Shown here one piece after another: positions 36,589 through 47,784 of a DNA stretch of 64,000 bases. The stretch is from Allacma fusca (Eukaryota; Arthropoda; Collembola; Symphypleona; Sminthuridae), in NCBI GenBank assembly GCA_947179485.1, contig OX359247.1:37424801-37488800 (forward strand), in the 5' to 3' direction. The position numbers and the translations under genes are program-made. The notes beneath the pieces are model-generated. The model was not told the origin of the DNA. It ran no database searches and saw nothing but the letters and a program-made list of their open reading frames with translations. How positions within the stretch are numbered: the first letter of the stretch is position 1; each line of letters starts with the position of its first letter.

Positions 36589-38832
36589 AATTAAAATAGT
36601 GCATCCCGTACGTTACACATTCTGATTATAAAGAACACCCCTAAGCCTCAAAAACAGCAAGGCAAAATGCTCAGTATCTGAGAATCAGTGAGATGCTCCT
36701 ATAAGAGAAAAAAATTAAAAGTAAAATAAATTAAGAAATATAAGGGACGTGTGGAAAAATATCTGGTCATATTAAAAGAGTGCATTCATAAGGGAGTGTT
36801 TTATGGGGAGAGTTCACGTTACGCGTGGAAGTCTCCGACTGAAATTTGAGGATGAGGTTGGGCAGGGCGTAGAAATATTTGAGATTGCAGGCAGCAGGGC
36901 TTTTATTTTAAGGCTTGTATGTACGTATTTGATCAATTAAATCGATTGTCCACGGGCCAGGATACTCTCTGTCTTGATCCTCCCAACTTTACCCTTTTAA
37001 ACATTCTGGGGCTCTCAAATGCCAGTCACCAAATCAGGAGAGCATACTTTGGTTCTCATCATTATTAGCATTAACGTTATTTCCGTTTTTCACGCAATTC
37101 TGACTTTGATCATTGACGGACACTAATAAGCTAGAGATAATCAAATTGAGGATAGTTGAGATAGATTAGTAGTTTTTTTTGGTTGATCATGAAATGACGA
37201 CTAAATTGCTAGTGCTAATGCTGTTGTTACTTACTTAAATGGTTCAGACAGAGGGCTACATACGGATACGTAGCTCTCCGCCTGTAATGCAGTATTTACG
37301 ACTGGGTAACTCGGTATCAGAATGCCCTGGACAGAACTGTTACCTATTTGGGAAATATTTTCTATCCATGATTTGTATAAGTATGTGACGCTCATCATGT
37401 GCTATTGAAACAGGGCTCATTGGACATCATCAATTTACAGATATTATTGCTGGTGGTGGTGAAGACTCTCAGTGTCTTCAAAAAAAGGCACAACTGATGC
37501 AGTTGTGACCCGTGTACATGTCTCTACTTTATAGATCAAATGAATGCAATTTTTTACGAGACAGGCGAGCCCAAATAATAACAAGGGTTTTCAATTTTTA
37601 CGTAAATTTTATAAAAGATTGTGTAAATTTGTTCCTGAAGAGGTGCGAAGGGGTGAACAAAATGGGGAATTGCAAATACTCCTTCAAACATTGCTAGGTC
37701 ACCTGGTCACCACCAAGCTAGTGACAGTGACTGCTGTCACTATATGTATATTAGTGTAACATATATTTTAAATTACAGGCTGACAGTTACGACCGTTCGT
37801 AGAATGGTAATAAGCTCAACTGGCTAAAAAATACTATAAAAAATAGAGGCATCAGAAGTCAGGGTGGACAGATAATTAGGGTACGTACAAAAACACATAC
37901 CCACCTTCGTCTTGTACATACTCTTTCAAATATATGGATTTCTAAAAACAAAATAGTAAGTAAAGTAATCGACGAAAGAATAGTTACTCATCGTTTCAAT
38001 CGCTATATTGGGGGGATTTCTTAGTATGGATGTACACACATTTTACAAGTGATTGTACACATGCGAGTCCACGCCGAAAATTTATCGTAAATGAAACCCA
38101 CCAAAAACTACTGCAAGGAATTTGACGCCGCATTGGGGTCGATTTTGTCTAAAAATATTTCCTGCTCATTATCAATGCCAATTTCTTACTCACATATTCC
38201 TTACATATTTACTCGTTTTTACGTATTGGCATGAACTTATCTATGAAGCGATTTAGTATTTTTCCATTCTTTCCTGAAGGACATACCACATGTAGATCAT
38301 CACTTCCTCTGCCAAATAAGTAATTACTTATACTTTCTTGAGCTAATTATTAATCCGCACAATGAACATTAAATTATACGTCAAGAAAGCCAGCACAATT
38401 CCAGTAATTCCGGCAATTAAAACATTCAATCTTTCCAGAAAACATTTCAACATTTTTCGATATCATATACGTAATTGTCCAAATTAGTTTATTGAGGCAA
38501 TACAAAGATATTACAGAATCAAGCCAATCACTGGTAAGTTTGTTTCAAAGTAGCAATTCACCGAATAAAAATATAAGCACAAACATAATAATTTAAATAC
38601 TAATGAACTTATAGATATGTAGAATAATCTTAAATCCTAAAATTTAAATTTCTTAAATTTAACTCTGAGTTTAATTAATATTATTAATTATAATAAATAA
38701 TTGAATTGTAGCCTTTTATTGTAAATAAAAAACACAGTGCTCCCAAATACCTGGCTCGTTGTGTAGTAATTATTGTTCTTTATTTTCTCCCTACACCAGC
38801 CTCAGCTAGGACAACTTTAATCTTAATCTTAC
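36589..38832. other. Intergenic
   Basis: AT-rich spacer. The only item noted is a 36-codon minus-strand frame at 38343-38453 with a membrane-spanning composition (see findings). No other gene or repeat. Confidence 0.4.
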
Positions 38833-39180
38833 ATGGCTTCGGAAGATGAACTTACAAAATTAATCCCTGAAGAAAACAAAGACAGCACTGGAGGAAAGCA
38901 GCGTCCTCTTTCCCAATTTGAGCGAATCCATGAAAGTGTTAGGAGAAACAGTGCCACAATCTCATCTCATGAAATTACAGGAGAGGAAGAGAAACCTCAC
39001 AATGAGAACTGGCAAGATATTGAAGCACTAACAGCAAAACAAAATGTCAGAGATGTTTCTCAAAATTTACGAAAGGTGACTCAATGGGAAAAATGTAAAC
39101 AAAAAATTATTCTAGCATCCGTACTATGCCTTATTTTATTGTTGATTGGTAGCACTGTTGTTTGGATTGTTCATATGTAG
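38833..39180 (+). CDS. Tail-anchored protein, diverged R-SNARE-like
   Basis: A single coding exon of 115 residues with an ATG after a pyrimidine-rich stretch ending in AG, and an AATAAA just after the stop (about 39199). The N-terminal 60 residues are hydrophilic. A stretch from NENWQDIEALTAKQ to RKVTQWEKCKQK lines up in spacing with the second half of a VAMP SNARE motif and its Trp/Lys linker. It is followed by one membrane segment (IILASVLCLILLLIGSTVVW) and a short tail. The position expected for the zero-layer Arg falls near HNEN, so the key Arg is not evident. By topology it is a tail-anchored protein. The SNARE link is inferred from spacing and from its neighbours, not from strong identity. 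Confidence 0.6.
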   Translation: MASEDELTKLIPEENKDSTGGKQRPLSQFERIHESVRRNSATISSHEITGEEEKPHNENWQDIEALTAKQNVRDVSQNLRKVTQWEKCKQKIILASVLCLILLLIGSTVVWIVHM

Positions 39181-39821
39181 CCTTGCGAGGAAAATATAAA
39201 TAAAATGTTTGAAGCATTAATTCATGAAAATATTTCAAGATTTCTTCAAGAAACCTACATATTTTTCAACTATGCGCCTTATAAAGAGCAAAAATTTGAA
39301 CTGTCTCACAATACCTTATACTTGTATCGGCATGTACTGTAGTTATTTCAGGAACAGAAACCCCAACTTGATACTGAAATAAGGTTTTAAATAACTAAAG
39401 AATATGCCGGCAGGCCTTGATAAAATTCCTCTGAATCAGCGCTTAAAAGGATTATACTTTCAAAGTTAATTGATTGTCTAGCCGGAACGTTCCAAACTAA
39501 AGAGAATAAAGGGTGCTAACCAACACAACCAGTGTGTGGTTTCATTATAAAAATAATTCTTTCTATACATATATGTACAAACTCTATATGCAATATCACC
39601 GAGTCTGAGGAAAGGACAATTACAACAAAACATGTCGGTTAGTGGCGAACTGTTTCTGAAGTAGTTTTCCCCGCAATGCATTTCAATCAAGATTGAAAAA
39701 CATTAGTTCCAGAAATAAATACAGATAGTTAAACATTAAATATTAATTTTGAACTATAGTTTATTGTAAGTCATCAACATTCCTGCTTGAGTTATTAGTG
39801 ATTTTCAACCTGTGGATACAC
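39181..39821. other. Short intergenic stretch
   Basis: AT-rich 3' flank and spacer, nothing recognised. Confidence 0.35.
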
Positions 39822-40058
39822 ATGTCTTCAGCAATGCCTGGTATCCACAGATTTCAACAACCAAATCTACCTGAACCGACGAAGAAGCGATCTGTCGAGA
39901 TGGACGCACTGTTTGCGGAAGCTACAGAAATGTTGGAAGAAACTAAGGATAAAGTACATCGTCCAGCTTCATTCTTTTACGCAAGTGTTGTAGTGGTCAA
40001 GTCTCCCAAGATTTGGTTGTCTTTCCGGAAGAAGAAGAAGAAGAAAATACAGATATGA
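39822..40058 (+). CDS. Small open frame, possible truncated R-SNARE-like gene
   Basis: The ATG at 39822 gives 78 residues. Residues about 25-47 (RSVEMDALFAEATEMLEETK and on to DKVHR) have the heptad spacing of the first half of an R-SNARE motif. Then the resemblance stops and the protein ends in a run of lysines. No membrane anchor or CaaX end is present. It may be a broken member of the local SNARE cluster, a gene with an unmodelled downstream exon, or chance. Confidence 0.3.
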   Translation: MSSAMPGIHRFQQPNLPEPTKKRSVEMDALFAEATEMLEETKDKVHRPASFFYASVVVVKSPKIWLSFRKKKKKKIQI

Positions 40059-41252
40059 AGCATCTATTCAGAGTTAGACCATCTGTTTGTCATTTTTGGT
40101 TTGCCGTACCTTAATTTGGTGATGTCACAGCAATATACGGTGTTTACCTTCGGAGCATTAACTTTTAGAAGATTAACTAAGCCTGATGTTTGTTATATCC
40201 ACCCAGTAGCATTACTGTATTTCCTAATGACGTCTATAACTTTTACGTATTTGCAAATATTGAAAACAAATTATTATCAGTAATTTGTACAGTCAAATAA
40301 TCCATAGGAGCTGGACTATGTTGATCATTACAACCAAACAAATGTAAAATAGTAATTATACATGACGCACAGACTCCTACTCAAAGAAGATAGAATAATC
40401 AAGCAGATCCGAACGTATATGCGCATATTTATTACAGAACATGTTGTATCCAAAAGAATAAATTACGCTTCATTTATTGCTCCCGAATTGCGATAAACCA
40501 GGTGTATATCTACAATTATTATTAGTCATTCCAGATATATTAAATCCGTTGACACTTTGCTACTTTTTCCTGCATGCTAAGCATAGGAAAGGCAATTGCG
40601 CTAAAAACTTGACATGTAGTCAAGAATTGGCATAGGAACGATTGAGAGAGAAGATGAAATCATGCATTTATGGTCTGATTAGATAACTAAACTAATAAAT
40701 GCCTCATGTGGGATATTCTATGTTAAATTTAATACTCATAATTGTGAGACTCACCTGCGACATCAAACATTTTGTAAAAGGCAAAACATCATAATCATCA
40801 ATTCAGGTAGACGAATTACTCACACCATCCCACATTAACAATTAAGCTTATGTACTCATGTGCAATATCATTTTATCTTTTATCTTCCTTATCATATTTC
40901 CAACCTCTAGCTATCTTCTGTAGCATTGACAGTATCAGTGACATTGCGATTTTGAACTATTGTTTCCTTCACTTTAGTATTCGCAAACTATCAAAATAAA
41001 GAACAGAAGGGACAACTATTCGGAAAATATTACGTAAGCAGTTGCTCAAAATTTCAGATATAATAATTATGCATTTTTTTCAGTATTATTCCGAGAATAA
41101 AACTTTCCTTTAACATTTAACTGTGTAGGCAATTAAGAATATTAATAATTACTCGAAAGAATAAATAATAATTCTTATTGTCCTTCTGAGTATTTTGTGT
41201 GTAGTATTAGTAATGCAAGTGTCTGTTTGCAGGTTGAATAACTGGAAGCAAA
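40059..41252. other. Intergenic, upstream of the VAMP gene
   Basis: AT-rich. The last part ends with a splice acceptor (gtttgcag, near 41232), so the VAMP leader is spliced and its first exon lies somewhere in this stretch or further upstream. Confidence 0.4.
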
Positions 41253-41690
41253 ATGGCGACGGGTGGACACGACACAAATCCATTCAGTGAAGGTTATAAT
41301 GACCGATTCACCAGGGAGCAGCGCCCACAGTCCAGGTTGGACCAAACCCAGATCCAGGTTCAAGAGGTCGTAACCATTATGAAGTCAAATGTGGACAAGG
41401 TGATGGAGCGTGATACACGATTACATGACCTGGAATCAAGAGCAGATACACTCAGCAATAGCGCTCATATGTTTGAGCGTCGCTCTGCCCAAGTTCGTAA
41501 GAAAATGTGGTGGAATAACATGAAATGGAAGATAATTCTGGGGCTTGTGGCTATTTTGGCTGTCGTCGGAATTGGTTTTTGGATTGCTTCAAGTTTTAAA
41601 GGTGATGGTGGCAGCGATTCCAAGAGTGTGATGGATGCTGATACCATAAATGATTCGGTGGTTTCGGGTGGATCGGGTAGCTCTACCTGA
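41253..41690 (+). CDS. Synaptobrevin/VAMP R-SNARE
   Basis: One coding exon of 145 residues. The full R-SNARE motif is at about 28-88: QTQIQVQEVVTIMKSNVDKV, MERDTRLHDLESRADTLSN, FERRSAQVRKKMWW, with the zero-layer Arg in MERD. The WW-containing linker leads to a single membrane segment (KIILGLVAILAVVGIGFWIA), then a 30-residue Ser/Gly-rich luminal tail, longer than in VAMP2. By family knowledge it sits on vesicles and pairs with syntaxin and SNAP-25-type partners in exocytosis or endosomal fusion. A leader intron ends at gtttgcag just upstream of the ATG. Confidence 0.93.
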   Translation: MATGGHDTNPFSEGYNDRFTREQRPQSRLDQTQIQVQEVVTIMKSNVDKVMERDTRLHDLESRADTLSNSAHMFERRSAQVRKKMWWNNMKWKIILGLVAILAVVGIGFWIASSFKGDGGSDSKSVMDADTINDSVVSGGSGSST

Positions 41691-42658
41691 TCATAAAATT
41701 TCCCTGTGATTTGTTTTTATTCATTTTTAAAATACGATTTGATCGTTTGGATTTTAAAGCTGAAATTCGTACGCCGATTATCACACAAGGTACTAATGCG
41801 GAGTGTACCGTTCTTAGACGTAATTTACGCTTAAGTTGCACTGGAAATTAATTTTTTCCCTCTGGAATTGAAAGCGGGGAAACTTGTAAATTATAATTAC
41901 CATATTTCGAATGATTAAAACGTCGACTACAAGCTGATTATTGCTAACGGTCCTATGAGAAAATAAACAATGTGGGAGTAGCTATTATTTTGATTACTCA
42001 CGATGTCCATTGTGTGAATGACTGTAAATAGGTAACTTCAGAAACTGCATGGCACACGATTCACAATCGGATCATAATAATATGCCTGAAATCAAGTGTA
42101 AGATGTGATGATTTTAAGAAGAAACATTCCCCCTCACAGACTAGACCGTCCCTTTTAATACTAATCTCTTGAACTCTTCTATCAAGGAAATTGGAACTGG
42201 TACAAATCGACGGATTAAACAGAACTAGTGTATTTGGCCATTCTGAGTATTCAGTGGTCACGTATATATAGACAACACAGGAATTTTAATTATCGTACAA
42301 GTTTATTAAATTCTACGTTGACAATCATTTTGAACATACTTGGTTTCTTCTTCCAACTTTCTGGAATATCTTCTGGGCCCGTATAATAAGAATAAGAACG
42401 CTGTGACTAACAAGTAACAATAACTATTCTGTAAGCGAACAAATGGCAATAATTTATAAAAAATATTATTGTTGGAAAGGCAAACATATGAGCTGGTGCT
42501 GTAAATTGTGTTTGCTGATGACAATAGGTCTGTCAATTATTATTTCGTGAAGAAATGGAGCTTTGGAAAGTGTTCAAAGTCCAGGTCCTCCAGGTACTGC
42601 AAATTTCATACTAGTAAATATAATTTTGCCTCCATGAATTCTTGTCTTCATATTCCTA
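41691..42658. other. Intergenic
   Basis: 3' flank of VAMP and AT-rich spacer up to the inverted-repeat element. Nothing recognised. Confidence 0.35.
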
Positions 42659-42903
42659 CCCCAGTCACTCGAAATGTATAGGATCCTACATGTAAAATCT
42701 ATAGGATAAAAGTATCTGATCTGCGGACGATATCTCAAACGATTTTCTTACAGGATCCTATACTATCCCATAGTTACTAGTCCCAACCTCGCATGGGATT
42801 TTCTCTAGTTGTCCTATAGTTGAAAATTTATTATTATCTTATGCGCTTCTCTACTTCTACTCCATTTTCCTCCAAAATTAAAACTACATAACCATCTTTA
42901 CTA

Positions 42904-42975
42904 CAGTTAACTTAATTTTTAGGCAATTGTAAATATTCTAAATATTTACAATTGTCTAAACAATTAAGCTAACTG
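42904..42975. repeat. 72-bp palindrome
   Basis: CAGTTAACTTAAT on the left matches the complement of ATTAAGCTAACTG on the right. Nearer the centre GGCAATTGTAAATATT pairs with AATATTTACAATTGTC, leaving about three central bases. It would form a long cruciform or hairpin. Confidence 0.75.
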
Positions 42976-43349
42976 CCATTACCGTTTTCATACATATACA
43001 TCTCCTCAAATTGTCAATAGTAATACACCCTACACTGCAGTTCTATGTGGAAACAGCATGTAACACTACAAAATAAAATTGCAGCAACAAGTAAATAATT
43101 TCACGTATAAATTGAAAAAAAGAACAATAACAATCACACACTGGTTATATTTTCCGCTTGTCTTACTGTTACTAATTGTAAGTTCAAATTGAAACAATCC
43201 AAAGAACAGGTAAGTCGATTTGGTGTTCATCACAACCAAAGAACATGTGAATGACAACTGCTGTTGATTAAGTATGGCGAATTTGGCGGTTATAATATAT
43301 GTCTTGTACAAACGATGAGGAGCGCAGAATCCTTGTCAAAGCAAGTACA

Positions 43350-43529
43350 GGATTTTTTTAAAAATGTCCTATGGTACCCGAAACCATAGGATTTTTCTGA
43401 AAATGTCCTATAGTACTCGAACTTGCAGGATATGCGGCACCCAACTTATAGGATTTCTTTAAAAACTTCCTATGGTACCCCCAGCTTATAGGATTTTTCT
43501 GAAAACTTCCTATGGTACCCTATCTTATA
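43350..43529 (+). repeat. 39-bp tandem repeat, about four and a half copies
   Basis: Each unit starts GGATTTTT or GGATTTCT, holds an A-rich stretch and TCCTATGGTACCC, and ends near TTATA or CCATA. Four full copies and one shortened copy are present, with a few substitutions each. Confidence 0.75.
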
Positions 43530-43660
43530 AGAATCGCGTGCCAGTTTCTGACGAGCTGAATGATTTCTATAAGATCCTATATGGCTTGTGGGATTTCTGG
43601 TACATTTTCTCACAGAACTTGCATCCTATAGGAATCCCATACAGTTTGGAGTGACTGGGA

Positions 43661-46557
43661 CTGCTCGCTGGCATATGCACTATGTATATACATACATACA
43701 TAAGGCAGTGAGTATAAATTGAGACTGAGTCCATCTTTTTGTGTATTTTCAATTTCAATAACAAATTTATTCTATTATTTTATTAATAGTATTTACTACA
43801 CTGTAACTGTAGGAACTTTTGGAGTCACTTATATTTTGCATCTGAAACCCCGAGTAAAACAACTGGTAGACCAAACGTTTTACAATTTTATAGACAATTT
43901 ATAGATTTTCTGTTGAAAAGACAGCCATAAAATACATACATACGTAAGTCGATTATTTAAATTTTCATAAGATGGTCGTATTTGAAACACATACATTTGT
44001 CCAGTTAAAAATTGATGAACTACGACCGAAATTCCACATATGCAAGCATACAGAACAGGTAATAATAAAAAATGTACAATACTACTATACCATGAACACT
44101 GTAGCTGACATCACAGTATTACAGAGTTCTATTGTAATTACCATTGCAGGTACTAATCCCTTCAATAGTTAATTGGCATACTGTTCAGCATGAATCTCTT
44201 TCTCCCTAGATAATGAGGCATGTGTACCTATTATAAATACGCTTCAGCGGCCCTTGCACCTGTAGTTTATAAAAAGCCGTGCATTTCATCAGTAAGGATC
44301 ATTTTGCAATCATAATATTTTATATATTTACATTCATATTTTTTTCAGAAAAAACTTCTTGTCTTGATTCCGTCCAAAAGGAGTGGAAATAGGGAATCCT
44401 ATTCTGCACTGGTCGCTGGTTTTATTTCTATCTACTTCTACTATCTGTATTACCCTTTCCTATAATCTACCTTAAAAATATATATCCACTTACTTACTTG
44501 TGACTAGTATTCCCCCTCAGTGTGGGTTTATAAGTCAACATTTGGAGTCTTACTTATTATGTTTCTTAGAATTACAAATTTGTTATTTTCAAGCTTTTTA
44601 AGTAATAGTAGGATAATTTAAGTATAAGTCTGTGTAAACAGAAATATCAATATTAATTGGACAAATAGTTTCACATGAAAACTTAAATTATTTCCACGTT
44701 CGATCCTATTTTCTCAACCGGGGCTGATTAATAGTAGTAGTATTTTTTTTTAAATGTGTAAATCAATTTTAAACCTCAAAATTGCCAGGAAAACTGATAG
44801 GAAGCAAATGTTTTGCTATCTCATGAGTCAAGATCATTACAGATGACCCGCGTTAAATTTTCGAAGGTATTATTGACATGTATTCGTTGTTGTAATAAAT
44901 TATATCTCACATTTCCCCGTCTCAAATGTTGACCTTTTTCCCATCGAAAAATGTAATAATGATCGGGGATGAATGGGAATGTACATTTACGTATCTAACT
45001 ATGTAATTATTAGTTTCTGACACAGAATGCAATCAATTTTTGAAACTCAGAGCTCCATGCGCATAATGAGACAGGGAATAACTTGCAATGAAGTAGCATC
45101 CAGGTGCTAAGCGTAGTTAAATGTAATTAGTTAGTTTCAAAATTCACAATTTTATAATACATTTAAGTATAAATGGTTATGTGTTTTAAGAAAGAAAGGG
45201 TATTAAAATTCAATTTGTAAAATCTTCGTTTATTAAGTGCTTCAAGATAAATTCTGCCAGAGGACGCTACGAACGAAATCTTGAAAAACAGACATTTTAC
45301 CTTGCTGACAATATTTACAGTGTATCGTGAAGTGCAGTGTACGCATTTGATGAGATTCATAACAAATTGTTATTAACAGTCAATAAAAGTTAAACTAAAA
45401 TAATATTGGAGTGTAACTTAAAATATAATGTTTTTTTAAAAATAACACAACTGATATCACTAATAAAATTCAATAACCACCTCGCAAAGAATGAATCACA
45501 GAATAATAATAATAATTACAACTAAACTAACAATACTTTCCCAAATAAAGCTTTAAAACCCTGTAACTGCTGTAAATTTATCGCTGCAGAAATCATGTCT
45601 AGCGATAATGGACTGCACAGTTAATGTGATACATAGAATCACTTTGTGATATAGCAGTGCCATATATATGCTGGCCGTTACTTACTATACATATCCCTGG
45701 TCTCAATTCGTTTTTAGCCACTAGAGAGAACATATAGCTAACAATTAGTTTTCAAAATCATTGTTTTTTCACGATTTTCTTTACAAATCTAATAGTTACA
45801 TAAATTTTAGAATACAAGTTACATGTATGGAATAATATCCCCTAGTTTTTTTCTTGCTTTGTTTAATAGATTTTAAAGAATAACCTTTGACGTTCCGGGT
45901 AATTTAATTTATCATCGACAGCTGCCCAGGATTTTAGTTTACTAATCACAATGAAAAGAACACCTCTCCAATTGACATAATATTTTAAAACCACGAGCGA
46001 TTTTAAATATGAAGAGATTTTGCAACCGGAAATATTGAACTGATTTTAGTTAGTCATTTTAGGGTGATTACGGGTATATTATAACTTATAACATTCACGA
46101 AGGTAAAAAGCTACCCATCTTCTTCTACAATTTCACCTTATTCTCAATTAACGAATGAGAGTGTGCTAAACTCTAAAATAATACTTTTGTGTTCGTTTTT
46201 AACATATAATTAAATACTTATATGCTTGTTTAAAGTACGTCCGCGAGTTATGTTTACAACTAGATCATTTTCTACCTGACACTTTGTAGTGTGACTGCGC
46301 GACCACAAAGTGCAGTAATACCAATCACAGCTATACGAGAGTCCAACTTTCCCCAGCATTATTGCATGACAAGTATCAATAAGTCAAGTGTTCCAATTAA
46401 AACTCCTATAAATTCTTCCCGTTCCTACTACGCGAGAACTAAACTAAACACAATGATAATAATTGTGACGTTACATCCGGAACAAAGACACTAAGTTTCC
46501 AACAGGTAGTTTGTAAGTGCGAATGCATGGGGTGAGTGATGAAATGCTAAAAGTATT
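43661..46557. other. Intergenic, about 2.9 kb
   Basis: AT-rich spacer with only short chance frames (the longest about 66 codons near 43972). I recognise no domain, RNA gene or repeat family here. Confidence 0.4.
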
Positions 46558-47784
46558 CTAGTTAAATTCATCCCAGTATTTTGTGGGTCCGTCATAATTC
46601 TCCATAGTGTTGCGTATAAACTTTTGCGCTGTTGCAATGTATTCCTGTATTTGTAAAAACCAAAAATTCCATTTTAATATAATTACTACATCGTATTATT
46701 ATAACAAATTCAGCAAAAATATCTAAAGCACCACCTCTGGAAACATTCGAAAATGTTGAACATGTTCAGATCCAACGAATTTCATGAGTTTGACCGAATT
46801 CCCACGGTCTCGGAGAACTCCCGCAACTTTCTCAACTTGTTGCCATGGAATCATGACATCTGCTTCCGAATACATAAAAGCAAAAGCATGACTCCTCAAT
46901 TTAGAAATACGCGTGAGCCAGTCTTGGAGTGGAGCAAGTTCTTTTTTGCTGGAGGACCTTGGACCTTCTATTCTTTCTCCAACAATGCAAAAACGAAAAG
47001 CAAGCCTGACGTGATGCCAGAACACTTGAGCCATGAGCATAATAATGATGATTCCAGCAATCACATGTTTGAAACTGAAATGACACACCCGTAACATTAA
47101 ACGCCGAAACTTTTTCAGTAACAATAACAATTTTACGTAAATATTTAATTTAACTTACTGGTTATACGAACTAAAAATATTTATGAATGCTCTGTAACAA
47201 CTCATTATATTCCGTGGCACTGGAGCAGAATCAAAGATAGTTCCTCGCAAATCAAACTCAGCAGGATTCTTTTGAGCAGAGATTTCCTTCAAAATGTATG
47301 AATATAGGAATGATCCTCCATTTGAGAACACATGGAAAAATATAGGATGTGATTGAAGCTGCAGATCTTTCAAAAGCCGGACGAACCGGTCAGCCAATAC
47401 AGGAAATTTGTCCGTGTCATAAAATATAACTCTCAGTGGTGCAGTATAGCGCAAGACGATGCACCTGTAAATGCATTCCATTAGTAGTAATGAATTCCAG
47501 CCAAGCATTTAGCATCTTCGGTCAAAATCAAACCAAACCTATGTATAAGTCTTAGCACACTCTCACCCTCTCTTCAGATAAATATCCGAATACTTCGCCA
47601 GATGCTTATCCTGAGCTCCGGCCCAACCGATCAAAACTACCAAAACAGATTTTTCTTCGTCTGAAGATTTTATCTCCTCCTTCCTATCCGTCACTGGCCA
47701 AATGAGATTCGCACCGGATTCCCCTGGAGTAGGAAATTCCACATGGAAATCCAGGTCCATATCAGGTACTTCGTTATCCGACAT
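46558..47784 (-). CDS. TMEM53: TMEM53 family (DUF829) alpha/beta-hydrolase-like membrane protein
   Basis: Four exons, 47567-47784, 47159-47464, 46735-47074 and 46558-46644; phases close to 316 residues. Family blocks in order: SVLVVLIGWAGAQDKHLAKY, YLKRGCIVLRYTAP, IFFHVFSNGGSFLYSYIL (the nucleophile-elbow-like block), GTIFDSAPVPRN, a hydrophobic segment (HVIAGIIIIMLMAQVFW) and FMYSEADVMIPWQQVEKVA followed by HVQHFRMFPEEYIATAQKF. The fold is an alpha/beta hydrolase; by family knowledge TMEM53 is a nuclear-envelope protein that limits BMP/SMAD signalling in vertebrates. Whether it has enzymatic activity is unclear. Confidence 0.92.

Larger units (their letters stand above)
42659..43660. mobile_element. 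1-kb terminal-inverted-repeat element with internal tandem repeats
   Basis: The ends are inverted: CCAGTCACTCGAAATGTATAGG on the left (in part) matches the complement of the right end, which reads GGAGTGACTGGGA. Both termini continue into CCTATAGGA-type sequence. Inside are a 39-bp tandem array (43350-43529) and a 72-bp palindrome (42904-42975). No transposase frame, so a non-autonomous DNA element is the best reading; the superfamily is unknown. Confidence 0.6.

Noticed and set aside
40740-40995. Minus-strand splice-like pieces (ATGTTTGATGTCGCAG before gtgagt; FANTKVKETIVQN up to a stop)
   Set aside because: They lie in the wrong order to join to each other, and no partner exons with matching phase were found.
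43972-44172. 66-residue plus-strand frame
   Set aside because: Length is within chance for this base composition, and no motif or splice partner was seen.
46753-47094. 113-residue plus-strand frame
   Set aside because: It is the antisense shadow of TMEM53 exon 3.
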